The notes beneath the pieces are model-generated. The model had not been told where the DNA came from. It saw nothing but the letters and a program-made list of their open reading frames with translations, and made no database searches. The translations under genes were made by a program, and so were the position numbers. Below, one piece after another: positions 13,003 through 22,085 of a DNA stretch of 42,444 nt (the stretch's first letter is position 1; each line of letters begins with the position of its first letter). The stretch comes from SVQP01 sp045594445 (GTDB lineage Bacteria > Bacillota > Clostridia > Oscillospirales > CAG-272), in contig JAZNYL010000075.1 of the NCBI GenBank assembly GCA_045594445.1, forward strand, positions 1-42,444, read 5' to 3'.

Positions 13003-14796
13003 ATGTGGATATTGGGATTGATCCTTTCCGTTTCCGCTTTGATTGGCGCCGGTATCATTTCGGTTGCCGTCAACAGCAGCAATTACGTTAAAAAGCATAA
13101 GTTCAGCCTGTTTCACGCATTGTTCGCCGCTGTGGTGGTCGCGTCTTTTCTGATGCTTTTCCCGGTAAACCTCGCATCCGAGAAGCTTTCGCTGTGGGGC
13201 GCGTGCAAGGCGTTTCTGCTCTCGGCATTCCATACCATGCAGGTGATGACGGCAGGCTGCGAGTTTTCGGTCGTGACCGACGCTATTGTGCATTGCGATT
13301 CGGAAGAGCTTGCAATGGCATATCAGATCTGGGCGAGCGTTCTGTACGTGCTGGCACCCGTATTCAGCTTTGGATTCGTGCTTTCGCTGTTCAAGAATAT
13401 GACTGCCAACGCCAAGTACAGAGGCGCCTATTTCCGCGACGTCTACGTCTTTTCCGAGCTGAATGAAAAGTCGCTGATTCTGGCAAGCGACGTCAAAAAA
13501 CACCATAAAAAGGCCGCTATCGTTTTCACAGACGTGTTTGAAGGGAACGAGGAGAGCACGTTTGAGCTGATGGAGGAGGCTAAAAAGCTGCGGGCCATTT
13601 GCTTCAAAAACGATATTCTCGCGGTGAATTTCCAAAAGCATTCCGAGAAAACGTCGATTTCGTTCTTTACCATCGGCGTCAATGAAACTGAAAATATCAA
13701 TCAGTCGATCAAGTTGATTGAAAGATATAAAAACAGAGATAAAACGCACGTTTACGTGTTTTCCACCAAGGCCGAAAGCGAGATATTGCTTTCGTCTGCC
13801 GATAAGGGGCAGGTCAAGGTCAGACGCATCAACGAGGTCGTTTCCTTGATCAACCGTACCCTTTACGAGCACGGAGAGATTTTGTTTGAGGGTGCCGTGC
13901 CGAATGACGAGGGCAGCAAGGACATCTCCGCCGTAGTGGTGGGCATGGGGCGACACGGCACCGAAATGGTCAAGGCGCTGGCGTGGTTTGGTCAGATGGA
14001 CGGCTATCGCCTGGAGATCCACGCGTTTGACCGCGATCCCTTGGCACAAGAGAAGTTTGTGGCGCTGGCTCCCGAGCTGATGTCCGAGCAATATAACGGC
14101 GTTGCGGTGGAAGGGGAAGCGCAGTACCGTATTTTCGTGCATCCCGATATGGACGTGGATACCGTTTCCTTTGCAAAAAAGATCAGTGAGATCAAAAACG
14201 CAACCTACGTGCTGGTGGCGTTGGGTGATGACGATGTCAATATCCGAACCGCCATCAATCTCAGAATGTACTTTGAGCGCATCAAAGCAAAGCCCGTGAT
14301 TCAGGCCATCGTATATAATTCCCGACAAAAGAACGCCATGCAGGGCGTCAAGAACTTCAAGGGGCAGGAGTATCGGATCGATTTTATCGGCGATCTGGAG
14401 TCCTCCTTTACCGAGGACGTCATCATTGATTCGGCGCTTGAGGAAGAGGCACTTGAGCGTCATTTGAAATGGGGAAAAGAAGAGGAATTCTGGAAATACG
14501 AGTACAATTATCGCTCCTCGGTAGCGTCGGCCATCCACATGCGGGCGCGCATCAGATGCGGGATCCCGGGTGCAGATAAAAAAGAGGAGGAGCTGACCGA
14601 GCAGGAGAGAGAAACGCTGGAAACGCTGGAGCATAAGCGTTGGAACGCCTATATGCGTGCGGAAGGCTACGTGTTCAGCGGCTCCAAGGATAAGAGCAGC
14701 CGAAACGATCTTGCCAAAATGCACCACGATCTGGTGACGTATGACGCTCTGTCGGACGAGGAAAAACGCAAGGACAGCGCCATTGGTGCAAAGTGA
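13003..14796 (+). CDS. Membrane protein with two TrkA-N-like Rossmann domains and a C-terminal RyR domain
   Basis: 597 residues. Three or four membrane helices (about 2-24, 38-56, 63-85, 107-130) are followed by a divergent Rossmann-like domain (145-300) and a second, clearer TrkA-N-like one (about 308-470) with VVGMGRHGTEMVKAL. Residues about 500-597 form a RyR (ryanodine receptor repeat) domain, recognisable by LEHKRWNAYMRAEGYVFSG and MHHDLVTYDALSDEEKRKD. Bacterial RyR domains have been proposed as nucleotide-ligand sensors in conflict and stress systems. The architecture resembles a potassium-channel RCK assembly, but no selectivity filter is visible. The likely role is membrane sensor of the locus. 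CGGAGG precedes ATG by about nine bases. The large antisense frame at 12829-14727 is a shadow. Confidence 0.85.
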   Translation: MWILGLILSVSALIGAGIISVAVNSSNYVKKHKFSLFHALFAAVVVASFLMLFPVNLASEKLSLWGACKAFLLSAFHTMQVMTAGCEFSVVTDAIVHCDSEELAMAYQIWASVLYVLAPVFSFGFVLSLFKNMTANAKYRGAYFRDVYVFSELNEKSLILASDVKKHHKKAAIVFTDVFEGNEESTFELMEEAKKLRAICFKNDILAVNFQKHSEKTSISFFTIGVNETENINQSIKLIERYKNRDKTHVYVFSTKAESEILLSSADKGQVKVRRINEVVSLINRTLYEHGEILFEGAVPNDEGSKDISAVVVGMGRHGTEMVKALAWFGQMDGYRLEIHAFDRDPLAQEKFVALAPELMSEQYNGVAVEGEAQYRIFVHPDMDVDTVSFAKKISEIKNATYVLVALGDDDVNIRTAINLRMYFERIKAKPVIQAIVYNSRQKNAMQGVKNFKGQEYRIDFIGDLESSFTEDVIIDSALEEEALERHLKWGKEEEFWKYEYNYRSSVASAIHMRARIRCGIPGADKKEEELTEQERETLETLEHKRWNAYMRAEGYVFSGSKDKSSRNDLAKMHHDLVTYDALSDEEKRKDSAIGAK

Positions 14797-14801
14797 TCAA
14801 T

Positions 14802-14903
14802 TTGACAAACTGTATTTGTTCTGATTGACAAAATAGATTGCGGATCGGGGACAGCTCTTGACAGAAGTTGACAAAAGTAGTACAATGTAATGTATAGTTG
14901 ACC
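14802..14903 (+). promoter_or_regulatory. Promoter with a cluster of TTGAC repeats
   Basis: The 126-bp gap before the AAA gene holds TTGACA at 14802, 14825, 14858 and 14868, plus TTGACC at 14898, all on the plus strand. The third copy, 17 bases from TACAAT (14881-14886), forms a good sigma-A promoter. The remaining copies could be regulator half-sites. This is probably the main promoter for the genes up to 28015. Confidence 0.75.
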
Positions 14904-14922
14904 ATGAAAGGACTTACTGACT

Positions 14923-17900
14923 ATGGCTAGAAATAGTAAACTGGTTGAATATTTGTTCTGGTATGCCGAAAGGCTGATGAAAAAAGACGGAAAAAGGTCG
15001 CTGACTGCGAACTATTTCGTGATTGCAGCGCTGATTTTGGCTGACTCCACAGAGCACAATCTCGTGCCCGGTGAGTTGAATACCACAAACTCCAAGGCAG
15101 AGCTTGAGGCGATGAACGCGTTTTTGAGCAAATACGGCATCAATAAGTACGAGGTGTCCAAAGCCATGGAGCAGGCCGTTGAGGCAGAGGACTACGATTC
15201 CTCCATGGACGAATTTATCTTCAGCAAGATGCATTACAACGTGGAGGCCCGCGCCCAAAAGGAGGGCAGAGAGGTCATGGATGCGATTCTGTATCTGGAG
15301 CAGATCTTCTCTGAGCCGACCGCGCTGATCAGGCAGTACGTGTTGCTGTCCGCCAAAGAGGATGCTGCCGATCAGGACGACGCCCTGATTGAGATCGTGA
15401 AAAAGCGCAACGAGGCATCGGCCGAAGCGGATGAGGTTGTCAAGCGCACCTCCGAGGCAGGCGAAGGCAAGTCGGATTCTGCGTCCAATGCCGAGGAGCC
15501 CGAGTTTCTGATCAAAAAGACCGCTTCCGCCAAGACTGATGCCGAGAACAAGACCGAAAAGGAAATCCCGCTCAGAAAGCCCCAGCCCGAAAAGGAAACG
15601 GGGCCTTGGAAGCTTGCAGGCATCGTTGAGCGAACCAGAAAGATTCAGAGCTCGCTGCTTGGCCACATTTTCGGCCAGGACCACGCCGTCAATGCATTCG
15701 TTTCGGGCTATTTCCAGGCGCAGCTGATGGCTTGCTCCCGCAAGGAGACGGGCAAGCCGCAGGCAACCTTCCTGTTTGCCGGCCCTCCCGGCGTGGGTAA
15801 AACCTTCCTTGCCGAAAAGTCGGCTGAGGCGCTGGAGATGCCCTATATGCGCTTTGATATGAGTGAGTACTCCGATAAGGAGGCAAACTTTGAATTCTGC
15901 GGCTCGGATAAGGTATACAAGAACGGCAAGGCCGGTAACGTTACCTCGTTCGTAGCGGAAAATCCCGAGTGTGTATTGCTCTTTGACGAAATTGAGAAGG
16001 CACATCTGAACGTCATCCATCTGTTCCTGCAGATTCTGGATGCCGGCCGTCTTCGCGATAACTTTACGGATGAGGAGGTTTCGTTCTCTAAGGCCGTTCT
16101 GATCTTTACCACCAACGTAGGTCGCGGACTTTACGAGGATCCTTCCATCGTCAATCTCTCGGCCATTCCGAGAAAAACGGTGCTCAAATCCTTGTCAAAG
16201 GATCTGGACCCCAACACGGGTGCTCCGCTGTTTCCTGCAGCCATCTGCTCTCGCTTTGCTTCGGGCAACGTGATCATGTTCAATCACCTGGAGGCAAGCA
16301 ATCTCTATACCATTGCAAAAAGAGAGCTGGATAATAACGTCAAGGGACTGGAATCCTCTACGGGACTGAAGATCTGCGTGGATGATCACGTTCCCAGTGC
16401 AATCATGTTCTCCGAGGGCGGCAAGGCAGACGCCCGTACCGTTAAGGGAAGAGCCAACGCGTTTTTCCACGAGGAGTTGTACGAGCTGTTCCGCTTGCTG
16501 GCATCCGGCAAGAACGATAATGCGATCGAGTCGCTGGAGCAGATCAATATTACTGTACCGCTGGAGCAGCTGAGCCACGATATTGCGCTGATGTTTGAAA
16601 ATCCCTCAACCTCCGAGGCGTTGGTATTTGCGGGTGGTGCCATGGCAGAAGCCTGCAAGAGCGCGCTGGAGGGCAAGGTGATCTGCCACTTTGCAGACAG
16701 CATCGATGCGGCAAAGGATATTTTGTTCAACTGCGACGTCAACGTCGTGCTGTGCGATCTCAATTGCGGCGTCAGAGAATCGGACGTTCACGTGCTGAAT
16801 GCAGAGGATATCAGCTCGGTCGGCCACGATTTTCTGACCTACGTGCTTGAAAAGTATTCGTTGCCCGTCTATATTCTGCAGGAAAACGACGGCGAGATCA
16901 GCCAGGAGGAGGCACTTTCCTTTGCAAAGCTTGGCGCAAGAGACGTTTTGACGGTCAAGACCGAGGACGGTATTTTTGCCGAGCAGGTAACGGAAAAGTG
17001 CAGAATTGCATATCAGCAGGGCCACATGCTCAAGCTGGCGCGAGAGAACAAGGGCCTGACGTATAAAACGGCTCAAACGGTTTCCGACGATCACAAAACG
17101 GCAAGCATCCGCTTGTTTGATTTCAAGCTTGGTCTGATTACCGATGCAGAGGATTCCAAGAGCATCGTGGATAACGTATCCAGACCGGATATCCATTTTG
17201 AGGACGTGATCGGTGCGGAAGACGCCAAGCAGGAGCTCAAGTATTTCGTAGAGTATCTGAAAAATCCCGTTCACTTTATGCGTAAGGGCGTTCGCAGCCC
17301 CAAGGGCGTGCTGCTTTACGGCCCTCCCGGCACGGGTAAAACGCTGCTTGCCAAGGCAATGGCGGGTGAATCCGGCGTGACCTTCTTAAGAGCAGAGGGT
17401 AACGAATTCTTGAAAAAATACATCGGTGAGGGTGCCGAGGCGGTGCACTCTCTGTTCAACGCAGCGCGTAAGTACGCGCCCTCCATTGTGTTCGTGGATG
17501 AAATCGACGCCATCGGTAAGGACAGAAATTCCAGAGGCTCCGAGGACCACACCGGTGACGTGCTGACCGCGTTCTTAACCGAGATGGACGGCTTTAATAC
17601 CGACACCTCCAAGCCTGTGTTCGTCCTGGCGGCAACCAATTACGGCGTGGATGCCGAAAAGGGAAAGAGCCTGGATGCTGCGCTGCTCAGGAGATTTGAC
17701 CGCAGAATCTACGTGGATCTGCCCAACAAGGAGGAGCGCAAGCGCTATCTGGAAATGAAGTTGCGCAAGCATACTTCGGTGCAGTTGAGCCAGGATCAGT
17801 TGGATAATATTGCCATGCGTTCCACCGGCATGAGCCTTGCAGAGTTGGAGTCGGTGTTTGAAATGGCGCTGCGAAATGCCATCCGTTCCGAATCCGGCGT

Positions 17901-18552
17901 GGTCGGTGACGCAGAATTTGAAGAAGCGTTTGAAACCTTCAACAGCGGCGAAAAGAAGGAATGGAGCTCCGATTCGCTGATGCGTACTGCACGCCACGAG
18001 GCAGGTCATGCGCTGATCTGCTGGATGAGCGGTGAAAAGCCCTCGTATCTGACCATCGTTGCACGCGGTGATCACGGTGGCTATATGCAGCACGCAAACA
18101 GTGAGGGCAAGGGCTCTTATACCAAGGCCGAGCTTCTCGGAAAAATCCGTACCTCGCTTGCAGGTCGCGCTGCCGAAATGGTGTATTACGGCGATGAAGA
18201 GGGCATTTCCACCGGAGCCAGCGGTGACCTCTATTCGGCAACCAGAGTTGCAGAGCAGATGATCTGCAATTTCGGTATGGATGCCGACGTCGGAATGTCG
18301 TATATCGACCTTGGCGCAGTCAGCGGTGCCGCACATCAGACTGTGCGCGAACGCGTCAATGCTATGCTTGATCAGGAGCTGGCCGAGGCCATTCATATCA
18401 TCAAGGGCAATCAGTTGGCCATTGATACCATCGTCAACGCTTTGATGGAGAAGAATCATCTCAAGGAAAACGAGATTGACGAGATATTCAGCAAAACGGT
18501 CAATATCGACGTGATTTTTGACACTCCCGTAAGACATTCCAAGCGTGATTGA
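14923..18552 (+). CDS. ClpA/B-type AAA, receiver-like, FtsH-type AAA and M41 protease fusion
   Basis: 1209 residues. Order: a helical, possibly Clp-N-like region (1-145); a charged linker (150-225); a ClpA/B-like AAA module (about 235-540) with Walker A GPPGVGKT (287-294) and Walker B LLFDEIEKAH (352-361); a degenerate response-regulator-like domain (about 563-690) with LCDLN and GARDVLTVK; an FtsH-type AAA (about 755-1005) with GPPGTGKT (800-807) and FVDEIDAIG; and an M41 peptidase with HEAGH (1025-1029) and the third zinc ligand Asp1102 in GASGDL. FtsH membrane helices are absent, so it should be soluble. It is predicted to unfold and degrade proteins. Both ATPase sites and the protease site look intact. 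A promoter precedes it, and a YbjN-like gene follows 43 bases later. Confidence 0.9.
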   Translation: MARNSKLVEYLFWYAERLMKKDGKRSLTANYFVIAALILADSTEHNLVPGELNTTNSKAELEAMNAFLSKYGINKYEVSKAMEQAVEAEDYDSSMDEFIFSKMHYNVEARAQKEGREVMDAILYLEQIFSEPTALIRQYVLLSAKEDAADQDDALIEIVKKRNEASAEADEVVKRTSEAGEGKSDSASNAEEPEFLIKKTASAKTDAENKTEKEIPLRKPQPEKETGPWKLAGIVERTRKIQSSLLGHIFGQDHAVNAFVSGYFQAQLMACSRKETGKPQATFLFAGPPGVGKTFLAEKSAEALEMPYMRFDMSEYSDKEANFEFCGSDKVYKNGKAGNVTSFVAENPECVLLFDEIEKAHLNVIHLFLQILDAGRLRDNFTDEEVSFSKAVLIFTTNVGRGLYEDPSIVNLSAIPRKTVLKSLSKDLDPNTGAPLFPAAICSRFASGNVIMFNHLEASNLYTIAKRELDNNVKGLESSTGLKICVDDHVPSAIMFSEGGKADARTVKGRANAFFHEELYELFRLLASGKNDNAIESLEQINITVPLEQLSHDIALMFENPSTSEALVFAGGAMAEACKSALEGKVICHFADSIDAAKDILFNCDVNVVLCDLNCGVRESDVHVLNAEDISSVGHDFLTYVLEKYSLPVYILQENDGEISQEEALSFAKLGARDVLTVKTEDGIFAEQVTEKCRIAYQQGHMLKLARENKGLTYKTAQTVSDDHKTASIRLFDFKLGLITDAEDSKSIVDNVSRPDIHFEDVIGAEDAKQELKYFVEYLKNPVHFMRKGVRSPKGVLLYGPPGTGKTLLAKAMAGESGVTFLRAEGNEFLKKYIGEGAEAVHSLFNAARKYAPSIVFVDEIDAIGKDRNSRGSEDHTGDVLTAFLTEMDGFNTDTSKPVFVLAATNYGVDAEKGKSLDAALLRRFDRRIYVDLPNKEERKRYLEMKLRKHTSVQLSQDQLDNIAMRSTGMSLAELESVFEMALRNAIRSESGVVGDAEFEEAFETFNSGEKKEWSSDSLMRTARHEAGHALICWMSGEKPSYLTIVARGDHGGYMQHANSEGKGSYTKAELLGKIRTSLAGRAAEMVYYGDEEGISTGASGDLYSATRVAEQMICNFGMDADVGMSYIDLGAVSGAAHQTVRERVNAMLDQELAEAIHIIKGNQLAIDTIVNALMEKNHLKENEIDEIFSKTVNIDVIFDTPVRHSKRD

Positions 18553-18595
18553 TGCGCATTTGCAAAAAAAAATAAATATTTTGGAGGATCAGAAC

Positions 18596-19075
18596 ATGGC
18601 AGAAGAATTGAATATGCAAAAAGCGAAGCAGGTGTACGACACGGCAATTCGCACGTTTAACAATCTGAATTGGAATTATGAGGAGCACAAGGAGGAACTG
18701 GTGATCCAGAGTGGCGTCAAGGGCGAGGATCTCCCGATTGAATTTTTGCTGGTCGTCAAGCCCCAGCAGGAGGTCGTTCAGTTCTTGTCCCGCCTGCCCT
18801 TCAACATGCCCGAGGATAAGCGTGTGGACGGCGCAATCGCCGTTTGCGTGGCAAACCACGGCATGATTGACGGTTGCTTCGACTATGACCTGAGCGACGG
18901 TGAGATCGTGTTCAAGCTCACCTCCAGTTATCGCGAAAGCACGCTGGGAGAAGAGCTGTTTCAGTATATGATCATGTGCTCGGCCACTATGGTGGATCGC
19001 TATAACGACCAATTCTTCATGCTCGCCAAGGGCATGCTTACCATTCAGCAGTTCATCGAGCAGGAGAACGCGTAA
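18596..19075 (+). CDS. YbjN-like small protein
   Basis: 159 residues with the alpha/beta layout of the YbjN and type III chaperone-like fold: an N-terminal helix (QKAKQVYDTAIRTFNNLNW), strands around FLLVVKPQQEVVQFLSRLPF, and a long C-terminal helix region (EELFQYMIMCSATMVDRYNDQF). Such proteins usually act as small binding partners or chaperones. The open frame starts at 18545 inside the previous gene, but GGAGG at 18583 fixes the ATG at 18596. Its place between the AAA protease and the VWA gene suggests an adaptor role, which is inference. Confidence 0.7.
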   Translation: MAEELNMQKAKQVYDTAIRTFNNLNWNYEEHKEELVIQSGVKGEDLPIEFLLVVKPQQEVVQFLSRLPFNMPEDKRVDGAIAVCVANHGMIDGCFDYDLSDGEIVFKLTSSYRESTLGEELFQYMIMCSATMVDRYNDQFFMLAKGMLTIQQFIEQENA

Positions 19076-19147
19076 GGCGGAATTTGGTCTTGCAAAACGT
19101 GAAAGTTTTTAGAAAATCAAAAATTTATTTATACGGAGGAAACAATT

Positions 19148-19834
19148 ATGTACGGACAGCAAATGGGTGAATACTACGTTGACATCGTAATGTGTATCGA
19201 CGCAACCGGTAGCATGGCACCAATCATCGAAGAGGTAAAGAGCAACGCTATGTCGTTCTACCAGAGATTCCTGGATGCAATGGAAGAGAACGATAAGGAA
19301 GTTGCACAGCTGAGAATTAAGGTCATCTCCTTCAGGGACTATGGCTGCGACGATCAGCCCATGACCGAATCCCAGTTCTTTACGCTTCCCGATCAGACCG
19401 ATGAATTCAAGGCTTGCGTCAGCGCAATTGAGGCAAGAGGCGGCGGTGACGGCCCCGAGAACGCACTTGAGGCGATTGCACTTGCATTGAAGTCTGACTG
19501 GACCACCGGTGGCTCCAGACGCCGTCATGCAATTCTGATGTTCTCTGACGCACCCGCACTTCCCCTGGGTGCACGCGCAAGTGCCGCATCCTATCCGGCA
19601 GGCATGCCTGCCGATATCGCACAGCTCGGCGCTTGGTGGGAATGCACCGATCAGACGCTCAGCAGCACCTATCAGGCAAAGGCAGGAAGACTGATTGCAT
19701 TCGTTCCCAATGCGGAGCCTTGGACAGAGATTACTACATGGAATAGATACTGGCCTGCATTCTCTCCTGCAGGAACCGGTCTTGAAGACGTTGATATTCA
19801 ATCTGCAATTGATCTGATGGTCGGATCGTTCTAA
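19148..19834 (+). CDS. VWA domain protein, TerY-like
   Basis: 228 residues forming a single von Willebrand A domain. The metal-ion site is visible as IDATGSM (17-23), a conserved Thr/Asp region in GGGDGPENALEA, and MFSDAP. Stand-alone VWA proteins of this sort make the TerY part of the TerY-P triad, encoded with a PP2C phosphatase and a protein kinase exactly as here. The probable role is a phospho-regulated scaffold. GGAGG precedes ATG. A perfect 12-bp hairpin directly after the stop may raise its mRNA level relative to the downstream genes. It is cytoplasmic, with no signal or membrane segment. Confidence 0.9.
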   Translation: MYGQQMGEYYVDIVMCIDATGSMAPIIEEVKSNAMSFYQRFLDAMEENDKEVAQLRIKVISFRDYGCDDQPMTESQFFTLPDQTDEFKACVSAIEARGGGDGPENALEAIALALKSDWTTGGSRRRHAILMFSDAPALPLGARASAASYPAGMPADIAQLGAWWECTDQTLSSTYQAKAGRLIAFVPNAEPWTEITTWNRYWPAFSPAGTGLEDVDIQSAIDLMVGSF

Positions 19835-19843
19835 GAGCAGGCC

Positions 19844-19870
19844 GGGGCAGATGCGTTGCGCATCTGCCCC
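19844..19870 (+). promoter_or_regulatory. Hairpin between the VWA and PP2C genes
   Basis: A perfect 12-bp stem, GGGGCAGATGCG with CGCATCTGCCCC, has a three-base loop ten bases after the VWA stop codon. No T run follows. It is placed to stabilise the 3' end of a processed VWA message or to act as a partial attenuator in the widest gap (142 bp) downstream of the AAA protease gene. Confidence 0.6.
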
Positions 19871-19976
19871 TCTTGCCGTATGAGCCACTAAAACAGCGTA
19901 CAAATGCGTTGTGGGTTGCTTTAATGACTCATGCAATAAACTATTTGTGCCGCTGACGGCGGGATGGAGGAATACT

Positions 19977-22085
19977 ATGGAATTAACGGTTTACAGACAG
20001 TCGTCCAAAACGCGTCCTGATGGGACCATTGTGTATAAGGGAGAAGATGCGCGTCCTTACGTGGACGGGCAGCTCCTTTTGGTTGCGGACGGACTTGGCG
20101 GTGCTGCGGCGATCCGTCACCAAAAAATTGTTCCCGAGATTTTTGAGAGCGACAAGCTGATGGACGCGCTGTTTGCCGACGTCTATCCGGATTATAGCAA
20201 CGAAATCTTTGCAAAATACGTGACCGACTCATTTTTTGAGCTGTTTGCGGTCAAGGATTGCTATACGGATAATATCAATAACATCAAAAAGAGCGGTTAT
20301 TTTGCGTCCAGAATCGTAACGGCCATCGTGCTTCACGAAATGCTATATTGCGAGGAATATGCGGCGCAAACCATATTTGAGGCGCTTTCGGGATGCGAGA
20401 GCCAAGAGGACAAGCAAGCATATCTGAGCGCGATCGGCGGGCACTTCAAGGAGCTGATCCAAACCAAGATCAAGGAAATTGCTCAAAAGGCGAATCTGAT
20501 ATACGAATCGTCTTATGCCGGCCTTGCCTTGCTGGGCAGCACGCTGTGTGCCACCATCTATTTGGAAAAAGAAAACTGTGTGGAAGCTCTGTATCTGACG
20601 GCAGGGGACTCCCGCCCTTACGTATGGTTTGAGCAAAGCGGCCTTTGCCAGGTGCTCAGAGATCAGGAGGGCGTGGACGGCGGCATGACCAACTATATCA
20701 AAGCAAACGAAGGCGCGGATTTTGATATTCGTTGTGATTACTTCTGCTTTGAAAAGCCCTGCGTGCTGTTCAATGCAAGCGACGGATGCTTTGATTCCGG
20801 CAGATTCCTCTCTCAGATGGGTTTTGAAAAGCTGATTCTGGATGCTGCTGCCGATTCCGAGGATGCGGAAAAAATGAGCGAATACCTGACGACCTTCTTC
20901 CTGGAATTCGGCCGTCACGACGACAGCAGTACCATGGCACTCAAGTCGTTCGGCTATGAAACCTTTGAGGATTTCAAGCAAGCGTGCCAACGCCGCATGG
21001 CTACTCTGCAGGCGGAATATCTGGACGTTCTGCCCGATTTGCTGGACGTGGATTACGAGCTGGTATGTCGGGAATGTGAACGGGTTTTCCCGAGCCAGTT
21101 GGCAGAATTGAAGGAGAAATTCAACGAGGAGCCGAGCGTGCTGGACTATTGCTCCGATTACGTGAAGGCGGGCTTGTATGCACCCTATCAAGCCAGAATT
21201 CAGGAAATTGACCGAAAAATCGAAGCAGAGAAGCAGCGCATCAAGGATGCAGTCACGGCAATCTCTTTCGTTGTGATCGATAACTACGTCAAGTTTAAGG
21301 GTTGCCTTACGTGCGAGGACACCTTGTTTGATCGCTTCAATCAGACTAAGATCGTAGATGCTGATAATAAGTATCAAGAAACAGCCGAGGAATACGTGGC
21401 TCGCCTGCAAAAGCACAGGGCGGATCTTGACGAGGCTGTTGTCACACTGAACACGCTGTTGGATGGCGTATCCGGTGTAGGAATCCCCGAGTCCTTTGAC
21501 GACTACGCAATCGTTGAGCTACAGCTTGCGGACGATTGCGAAAAGAAAATGCGTGCACTGTTTGATTTCCTGACAGGCTTGCGCCAAGGAAGACTGGATC
21601 TGATCAGAAAACTGACGGTGCAAAGACAGGAGTATCTCTCCAAAAACCGTAAGCTTTCCGAAAAGCGCCCCGAGGACGTACAGCAAATCTGTACCATGCT
21701 GATTACAGGAACGTTGACGGTTGATGAGCTTCAGATTCTTCAGGAGGAAAAGGCAAGAATTGCCGAGCAGCTTGAACTGATCGCACAGGCCAATGAAAGC
21801 ATTGAGATTCTTGAAAATCCGGAAAAGGAGAACGCCTTCAAGGAATCCTGCGAGGCATATTGGAACGAGCAGTACGTGGAGATCATTATGCACGTGCTGG
21901 AGGATCCTGCGTATACGGTGAATGAGGAATTGGCTGAAATGGCCGGTGCGTTGATTCGTGAGATGCAGGAGAAGACGCAGGGCGTTCAGGAAAACAAAGA
22001 AAAGCAAAAGGCATTGTTTGACACGTACGAGACGGGTTATTGCCGATATATAGGAGGAGCAACGGATGACGATTCACGGATATGA
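19977..22085 (+). CDS. PP2C-type protein phosphatase with long coiled-coil tail
   Basis: 702 residues. The N-terminal 330 residues form a PP2C domain: VADGLGG (36-42), STLCATI (188-194), AGDSRPYVW (209-217), ASDGCFD (267-273) and HDDSSTM (314-320). These supply the Asp residues that bind the two metal ions. The remaining 370 residues are strongly charged and helical, with coiled-coil character, and match no domain I can name; they may be an assembly platform. It is predicted to remove phosphate from Ser/Thr in proteins, opposing the kinase encoded next, whose gene overlaps this one by 20 bases. GGAGG before the ATG at 19977 decides the start over the upstream open frame. Confidence 0.88.
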   Translation: MELTVYRQSSKTRPDGTIVYKGEDARPYVDGQLLLVADGLGGAAAIRHQKIVPEIFESDKLMDALFADVYPDYSNEIFAKYVTDSFFELFAVKDCYTDNINNIKKSGYFASRIVTAIVLHEMLYCEEYAAQTIFEALSGCESQEDKQAYLSAIGGHFKELIQTKIKEIAQKANLIYESSYAGLALLGSTLCATIYLEKENCVEALYLTAGDSRPYVWFEQSGLCQVLRDQEGVDGGMTNYIKANEGADFDIRCDYFCFEKPCVLFNASDGCFDSGRFLSQMGFEKLILDAAADSEDAEKMSEYLTTFFLEFGRHDDSSTMALKSFGYETFEDFKQACQRRMATLQAEYLDVLPDLLDVDYELVCRECERVFPSQLAELKEKFNEEPSVLDYCSDYVKAGLYAPYQARIQEIDRKIEAEKQRIKDAVTAISFVVIDNYVKFKGCLTCEDTLFDRFNQTKIVDADNKYQETAEEYVARLQKHRADLDEAVVTLNTLLDGVSGVGIPESFDDYAIVELQLADDCEKKMRALFDFLTGLRQGRLDLIRKLTVQRQEYLSKNRKLSEKRPEDVQQICTMLITGTLTVDELQILQEEKARIAEQLELIAQANESIEILENPEKENAFKESCEAYWNEQYVEIIMHVLEDPAYTVNEELAEMAGALIREMQEKTQGVQENKEKQKALFDTYETGYCRYIGGATDDDSRI

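Noticed and set aside
12829..14727. 632-residue antisense frame
   Set aside because: Opposite the TrkA-N/RyR gene, with no domain or ribosome site; a shadow of codon bias.
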